Notes under the pieces: generated by a model
The model's input: the letters and a program-made list of their open reading frames with translations, nothing else
Databases searched by the model: none
What the model was told of the DNA's origin: nothing
Shown: positions 16,645 to 21,051 of the stretch, piece by piece
Layout of the letters: each line of letters opens with the position of its first letter
How positions within the stretch are numbered: position 1 is the stretch's first letter
Assembly (NCBI GenBank): GCA_964591605.1
Contig: CAZQEN010000099.1
Coordinates: 1-21,051 of the forward strand
Direction: 5' to 3'
From: CAYLLT01 sp964591605
Lineage (GTDB): Bacteria; Planctomycetota; Phycisphaerae; UBA1845; PWPN01
Length of the DNA stretch: 21,051 nucleotides
Translations under genes and position numbers: made by a program

Positions 16645-16748
16645 TCCTCCACTGTTCCGCTCAGCCTTCTACGTCACCGTGCGCAGTCTCCCCGCAGCCT
16701 GCGCCACGTGCTCTGTCCGGTACCCCAAACTGACCTCAGGGCCTGAAC

Positions 16749-18512
16749 ATGAGATGCCTTGCCTTAACTTTGATCTCCTCAGCTGCGTTGACCATGGGCG
16801 TCACGGCCGGCTGCAGCCGCGAGTCTTCCGTCTCATCACACGACCACGGACAAGGACCCGCTGGCCACGACGCCCACGACGACGGCCACACCCACGGAGC
16901 AGACGAAGGGCCTGAGCCGGTGGTCGTTACGCTCTTCACGCCAAAGGTCGAGCTGTTCATGGAGTACCCGCAACTGGTCCAGGGCCAGGCGGCGGAGTTC
17001 CTGGCGCACCTCAGCGTGCTGGCGACCGGCGAGCCGGTGCGAGCTGGCTCGCTGGCCTTCGAAGCCGTCGCTTCGGATGGCAAGGTCGTCTCGCAAAGAC
17101 TGGATGCGCCCAAACGCGACGGCCTGTTCGTGCCCTCGCCGACGTTCGAGCGGGCCGGCACGTACACGCTCAAGCTCGTGGTCCGCAGCCCGCAGGTTGA
17201 TGAGACGATCGACGTCGGCGAGATCGTGGTGCACCCGGACCCCGCCGCGGCCGAGCAGGCAGCCGCCCAGTCCGCCGCGCCCGAGCCGCCCAACCGCGTC
17301 TCGTTCCTGATGGAGCAGCAATGGAAGATCGGGATGCTCCTGGGGCAGGCCCGCAGGCAAACGCTCACGCGGCGTCTGGTGATTCCTGGACAGGTAACGG
17401 CCGCCCAAGGCGCATCGGCGGTCGTCAGCGCCCCCGTTTCCGGCCGGCTCCTTCCGCCCGCAGGCGGCAGTTTGCCCCGGATCGGCAACCGGGTCGATGC
17501 CGGGCAGGTGGTGGCCCGCATTGAGCCGCCGCTGCCGGCGACAGAGTTGTATCAGCTCAGCGCGAATCGCGCGCAGGTGCAGGCCGTGGAAATGGAGCTG
17601 ACGTTGCGCGAGCTGGAACTGGATATCCGCACGCTGGAGGTCGAGCGATCGGCGGCGCAGTCGAAGGCCAGGCTGGAATACGCCCGGCGGGCCATGGAAA
17701 GGGCCAGGGAGCTCCGGAACAAAGGCGCGGGCTCGCAGAGGCAGTTCGACGAGGCCGAGCAGGAGCTGGGTCTGGCCGAGGCCGAAGCCGCCGCCGCTCA
17801 GGCCATGCGCAAAGCCTGTGAGACCTCCAGGCAGCGACTCAATCGTCTGCGCTCGCAGACCTCCTCCGGCCCGTCCGATCCGCCCGCGGCCGGCTCGCTG
17901 CAGTTGCCGCTCCGGGCGCCGATTGCCGGCCACATTGTCAGCGTCGGTCGAAGTGAAGGCGAGCACATCGAGGCGGCAACCGACGCGGTCTTCCGCATCG
18001 TCAACACGGATCGAGTCTGGATCCAGGCCCAGATTCCCGAGGCGGACCTGCCCGGCCTGCCCGCCCAACCCGGGGCGAGCATCGTCGTGGCCTCCCTGCC
18101 GGACCGGCGGATCCGTGTGCCGGGCGAGGTCGGGGGCGGACTGGTGCATCTCGGCACCGTGGTTGATCCGGAGACGCGCAGCATCCCGGTCATCTACGAA
18201 CTGCCGAATCCGGACGGGCTCCTGCGGGTGGGCATGTTCGCGGACGTTCACCTCGAGACTCAGACCGTTGTGGATGCGGTGGCCGTGCCGGAGGAGGCAG
18301 TCGTCCTGGACAACGGCCGGCCCATCGCGTTCGTGCTGATCGACGGCGAAAACTTCCAGCGCCGAGACCTGGAGATCGGCATCCGCGACCGCGGCTTCGT
18401 GCAGGTCCTCAGCGGCGTTCAGGATGGAGAGCGCGTCGCCACGAAGGGTGCCTATGCCGTCAAGCTGTCATCGCTCGCGCCCGCCGCATTCGGTCATGGC
18501 CACGGCCATTGA
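16749..18512 (+). CDS. CzcB/CusB-type RND efflux periplasmic adaptor, His-rich lipoprotein
   Basis: This 587-residue membrane fusion protein links an RND pump to an outer-membrane channel. The lipobox TAGC (Cys22) predicts a lipid-anchored periplasmic protein. Residues 31-49 are His/Asp-rich (HDHGQGPAGHDAHDDGHTH), a likely metal-binding tether. An extra beta-rich domain follows at about 57-163. The adaptor core comprises a barrel/lipoyl half at 207-262 (SAPVSGRL, GNRVDAGQVVARIEPP), a coiled-coil hairpin (about 266-370), the second lipoyl half (LRAPIAGHIVSVGRSEGEHI, 388-407), a beta-barrel (421-505) and a membrane-proximal domain (506-575). The end, FGHGHGH, is again a metal-site candidate. 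At 587 residues it is longer than typical CzcB/CusB proteins. AGGG lies seven bases before the ATG. The pump gene begins 18 bases downstream. His-rich ends suggest Zn, Co, Ni or Cd rather than Cu/Ag, but this is inference, so no symbol is given. Confidence 0.92.
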   Translation: MRCLALTLISSAALTMGVTAGCSRESSVSSHDHGQGPAGHDAHDDGHTHGADEGPEPVVVTLFTPKVELFMEYPQLVQGQAAEFLAHLSVLATGEPVRAGSLAFEAVASDGKVVSQRLDAPKRDGLFVPSPTFERAGTYTLKLVVRSPQVDETIDVGEIVVHPDPAAAEQAAAQSAAPEPPNRVSFLMEQQWKIGMLLGQARRQTLTRRLVIPGQVTAAQGASAVVSAPVSGRLLPPAGGSLPRIGNRVDAGQVVARIEPPLPATELYQLSANRAQVQAVEMELTLRELELDIRTLEVERSAAQSKARLEYARRAMERARELRNKGAGSQRQFDEAEQELGLAEAEAAAAQAMRKACETSRQRLNRLRSQTSSGPSDPPAAGSLQLPLRAPIAGHIVSVGRSEGEHIEAATDAVFRIVNTDRVWIQAQIPEADLPGLPAQPGASIVVASLPDRRIRVPGEVGGGLVHLGTVVDPETRSIPVIYELPNPDGLLRVGMFADVHLETQTVVDAVAVPEEAVVLDNGRPIAFVLIDGENFQRRDLEIGIRDRGFVQVLSGVQDGERVATKGAYAVKLSSLAPAAFGHGHGH

Positions 18513-18530
18513 GCAGGGAGAGCCTCTGTC

Positions 18531-21051
18531 ATGATCAACGCACTCATCCGCTGGTCGCTGGCCAATCGCCTGGCCATCGTCATTGCCTCAATCGTTCTCC
18601 TGCTGGGCGGTATCTACTCGGCGCTCACCATGCCGGTGGACGTGTTCCCCGACCTGACCGCGCCGACGGTGACCATCCTGATCGAGGGCCACGGCATGGC
18701 CCCCGAGGAGATGGAGACGCTCGTCACCTTTCCCATCGAAACCGCGGTCAACGGCGCCGCCGACGTGCGGCGCGTCCGGTCGTCCACTGCGGTGGGCTTC
18801 TCCACCATCTGGGTCGAGTTCGAATGGGGCACGGACATTCATCGCGCCCGCCAGACGGTGAGCGAACGGCTGGCCGGCATCACGGACAAACTGCCCGAGC
18901 AGGCCGATCCTCCGATCATGGCCCCCATGTCGTCGGTCATGGGCGAGATCTTCTTTGCCTCCCTGACTTCGAAGAAGCATACGCTTCTCGATCTGCACAC
19001 GATGGCCGGCACGAACCTGCGGCGGCGGATCCTGTCCGTGCCGGGCGTGGCGGAGGTCGCCCTGTTCGGGGGTGACATCAAGCAGTACCAGGTGGTGCTG
19101 TCGCCGCAGCGGCTGTGGGCTCACCAGATCAGCATCGGCGAGGTAACCGAAGCCCTTCGCAAATCCAACGAAAACGTCGCCGCCGGATTCCTCGTGCAGA
19201 GCGGTGAAGAGTCGATCCTGCAGGGCATCGGCCGAATCCGATCTGAGGAGGACATCCGCCAGACCGTCATCGAGGTCCGTCATGGCCGGCCGATCAAGGT
19301 CTCTGATCTGGGCACGGTCATGATCGGCGCGGCGATCCGCCGCGGCACCGGCTCGGCGTCGCGCCGCGGACCGAACTGGGAGCCGATCGTCGAACCCGGC
19401 GTGGTGATGGCCGTCCTCCGGCAGCCTCACGCGAATACGCTCGAAGTTACCCGCCTCCTCGACAAGGCCTTCGATGAGATTCAGGGCACGCTGCCCGAAG
19501 GCATGGTCATCAACAAACGCCTTTTCCGTCAGGCCGACTTCATCGAGGCCTCAGTGGCCAACACCATTTACGCGCTGCGCGACGGCGGCATCATGGTCAT
19601 TCTGGTCGTGGTGCTGTTCCTGGCCAGCCTGCGGGCCAGTTTCATCACGCTGCTGGCGATTCCCGTCTCGCTGGTGGCCGCCATTCTGACGCTTCGCCTG
19701 TTCGGTGCGAGCATCAATACCATCGGCGGCATGGCCATCGCCATCGGCGCGCTGGTCGATGATGCCATCATCGACGTGGAGAACATCATCCGCCGCTTGC
19801 GCGAGAAGGCCGCCTTGCCTGCCGCGCGGCAGCGGTCCGCCATCGAGGTCGTCTTCCGCGCCAGCGTCGAAGTACGGGCGTCGATCGTTTTTGCCACCCT
19901 GATCATCCTGCTTGTTTTTGTGCCGCTGCTGTTCCTGTCGGGCGTGGAAGGCCGCCTCCTTCGGCCGCTCGGCATTGCTTTCGCCGTCTCGCTGGCCGCT
20001 TCGCTTCTGGCCGCCCTGACGCTGACGCCGGCCCTCAGCTATTACCTGCTGCCCGGCAGCAAAACCGTGCGGAAGGCGAAAGAACCTGCGGTCGTCCGCC
20101 TGCTCAAGCAGCTCTACGTGCATCCATTGAACTTCGTGACGCATCATCCCTGGTGGGTGGTCGTTCCCACGGTGGCGTTGCTGGCGCTGGCCGTGTTTGG
20201 GGCCGCCGGCATGGGTTCCAGCTTTCTGCCCGAGTTCAGCGAGGGCGCGCTGGTGGTCGGCCTCGTCACCGTCCCCGGTACGTCGCTCGAAGAGAGCGAT
20301 CGGCTCGCGAATCTTGTCGAGACCACGCTGATGCAGCATCCCGAAATCGCCGCCATCGGCCGGCGCACCGGGCGCGGCGAGGCCGATGCCCACGGCATGA
20401 ACACCGAAGGCAGTGAAATCGACCTCACGCTCGACATGGACGCCCCCGTGCGGATGGGCAAACCCCGGCGGACCCGGGCCGAGTTGCTGGAGGCCATTCG
20501 CCGCGACGTGGGCATGATCCCCGGCGTCCGCGCCCAGTTCGGCCAACCGATCGGCCACCGCATCGATCACATGCTTTCCGGGACGCGGGCCAACATCGCC
20601 GTCAAGATCTTCGGTGAGGATCTCGTGAGATTACGGGAGCTGGCCCGCCAGGCCGAGGGTGTCATGCAGCAGATTCCGGGCGTGGTCGACCTCTCCACCG
20701 AGCAGCAGAACAACATTCCGCTGCGCCGCGTGGAGTTCGATCGCCATGCGCTGGCGCGTCACGGCCTGCACGTCGGCGATGCGGCCGCCGCGCTGCAGAC
20801 CGCCTTCCGCGGTGAGGCGATCACGCAGGTGCTCGAAGGCCGCTATGGATTCGACCTGGTCGTACGGGCCTGCGATCCGGCCGCCGCTTCCGTCCCGCCG
20901 ACGCCGGACATGGTCGCGGATGTGCTCGTCGATACTCCGGGCGGAGCCAAGGTGCCGCTCAAGTCACTGGCCCGGATCACGCCGGAGTTTGGCCCCAACA
21001 TGATCAGCCGCGAGAACGCCCAGCGCAAGATCGTCGTCATGTGCAACGTGG
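18531..21051 (+). CDS. CzcA/CusA-type heavy-metal RND efflux pump, 3' end cut by the window
   Basis: The reading frame stays open from ATG 18531 to the window edge, 840 residues of a protein whose family is usually a little over 1,000. AGGGAG at 18515-18520 is the ribosome site. It starts MINALIRWSLANRLAIV with TM1 at about 11-33, then a periplasmic pore domain with FPDLTAPTV. TM2-TM6 are at about 353-505, including GGMAIAIGALVDDAIIDVEN (399-418), which holds the proton-relay acids Asp410 and Glu417. TM7 is near 541-560 and is followed by the second pore domain (FLPEFSEGALV, RIDHMLSGTRA). HME-type RND pumps use proton flow to expel metal ions through an adaptor and outer-membrane channel. The Met residues of the CusA copper site do not appear at the expected places (from memory, not aligned), so the metal is left open. 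Confidence 0.95.
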   Translation, partial: MINALIRWSLANRLAIVIASIVLLLGGIYSALTMPVDVFPDLTAPTVTILIEGHGMAPEEMETLVTFPIETAVNGAADVRRVRSSTAVGFSTIWVEFEWGTDIHRARQTVSERLAGITDKLPEQADPPIMAPMSSVMGEIFFASLTSKKHTLLDLHTMAGTNLRRRILSVPGVAEVALFGGDIKQYQVVLSPQRLWAHQISIGEVTEALRKSNENVAAGFLVQSGEESILQGIGRIRSEEDIRQTVIEVRHGRPIKVSDLGTVMIGAAIRRGTGSASRRGPNWEPIVEPGVVMAVLRQPHANTLEVTRLLDKAFDEIQGTLPEGMVINKRLFRQADFIEASVANTIYALRDGGIMVILVVVLFLASLRASFITLLAIPVSLVAAILTLRLFGASINTIGGMAIAIGALVDDAIIDVENIIRRLREKAALPAARQRSAIEVVFRASVEVRASIVFATLIILLVFVPLLFLSGVEGRLLRPLGIAFAVSLAASLLAALTLTPALSYYLLPGSKTVRKAKEPAVVRLLKQLYVHPLNFVTHHPWWVVVPTVALLALAVFGAAGMGSSFLPEFSEGALVVGLVTVPGTSLEESDRLANLVETTLMQHPEIAAIGRRTGRGEADAHGMNTEGSEIDLTLDMDAPVRMGKPRRTRAELLEAIRRDVGMIPGVRAQFGQPIGHRIDHMLSGTRANIAVKIFGEDLVRLRELARQAEGVMQQIPGVVDLSTEQQNNIPLRRVEFDRHALARHGLHVGDAAAALQTAFRGEAITQVLEGRYGFDLVVRACDPAAASVPPTPDMVADVLVDTPGGAKVPLKSLARITPEFGPNMISRENAQRKIVVMCNV

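Overview
The window looks like chromosomal DNA from a GC-rich member of the Planctomycetota, most likely a Phycisphaerae-type lineage. The evidence is a secreted glucose/sorbosone dehydrogenase-like protein ending in a duplicated Asp-rich, dockerin-like tail with the CxSGPG motif typical of that phylum; a Tat-exported Gfo/Idh/MocA oxidoreductase; a ceramidase-like protein fused to a LamG-type domain; an LL-diaminopimelate aminotransferase (DapL); and generally weak Shine-Dalgarno sequences. The phylum call is inferred from family knowledge, because there is no rRNA or other marker here.

Layout. 1-207: control region with a candidate promoter. 208-2658 (+): HerA/DUF87-type ATPase. 2739-5186 (-): secreted GSDH-PKD-dockerin-like protein. 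5187-5709: gene-free stretch holding a 219-bp palindromic element. 5710-6921 (-): PilT-type ATPase. 7159-7926 (-): HisF. 8077-8580 (-): small membrane protein. 8697-10871 (+): ceramidase-like/LamG protein. 10872-11542: gene-free stretch holding a 147-bp element with perfect 26-bp terminal inverted repeats. 11543-12844 (+): Gfo/Idh/MocA oxidoreductase. 13087-14319 (-): DapL, divergent from 14539-16005 (+), an S1-type RNA-binding protein. 16186-16644, 16749-18512 and 18531-end (+): a heavy-metal efflux cluster of a small His-rich membrane protein, a CzcB/CusB-type lipoprotein adaptor and a CzcA/CusA-type RND pump cut by the window end.

How the genes relate. Most are single-gene units with housekeeping, envelope or catabolic roles (HisF for histidine, DapL for lysine and diaminopimelate, S1 for translation, PilT for pilus retraction). 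The only clear operon is the metal efflux cluster at the right end. I see no CRISPR array, phage, transposase, tRNA or rRNA, and no convincing new multi-gene system. The most unusual DNA is the pair of unrelated palindromic, MITE-like elements at 5195-5413 and 11035-11181. The most unusual protein features are the coiled-coil hairpin of the HerA-like ATPase and the His-rich, extended efflux adaptor.
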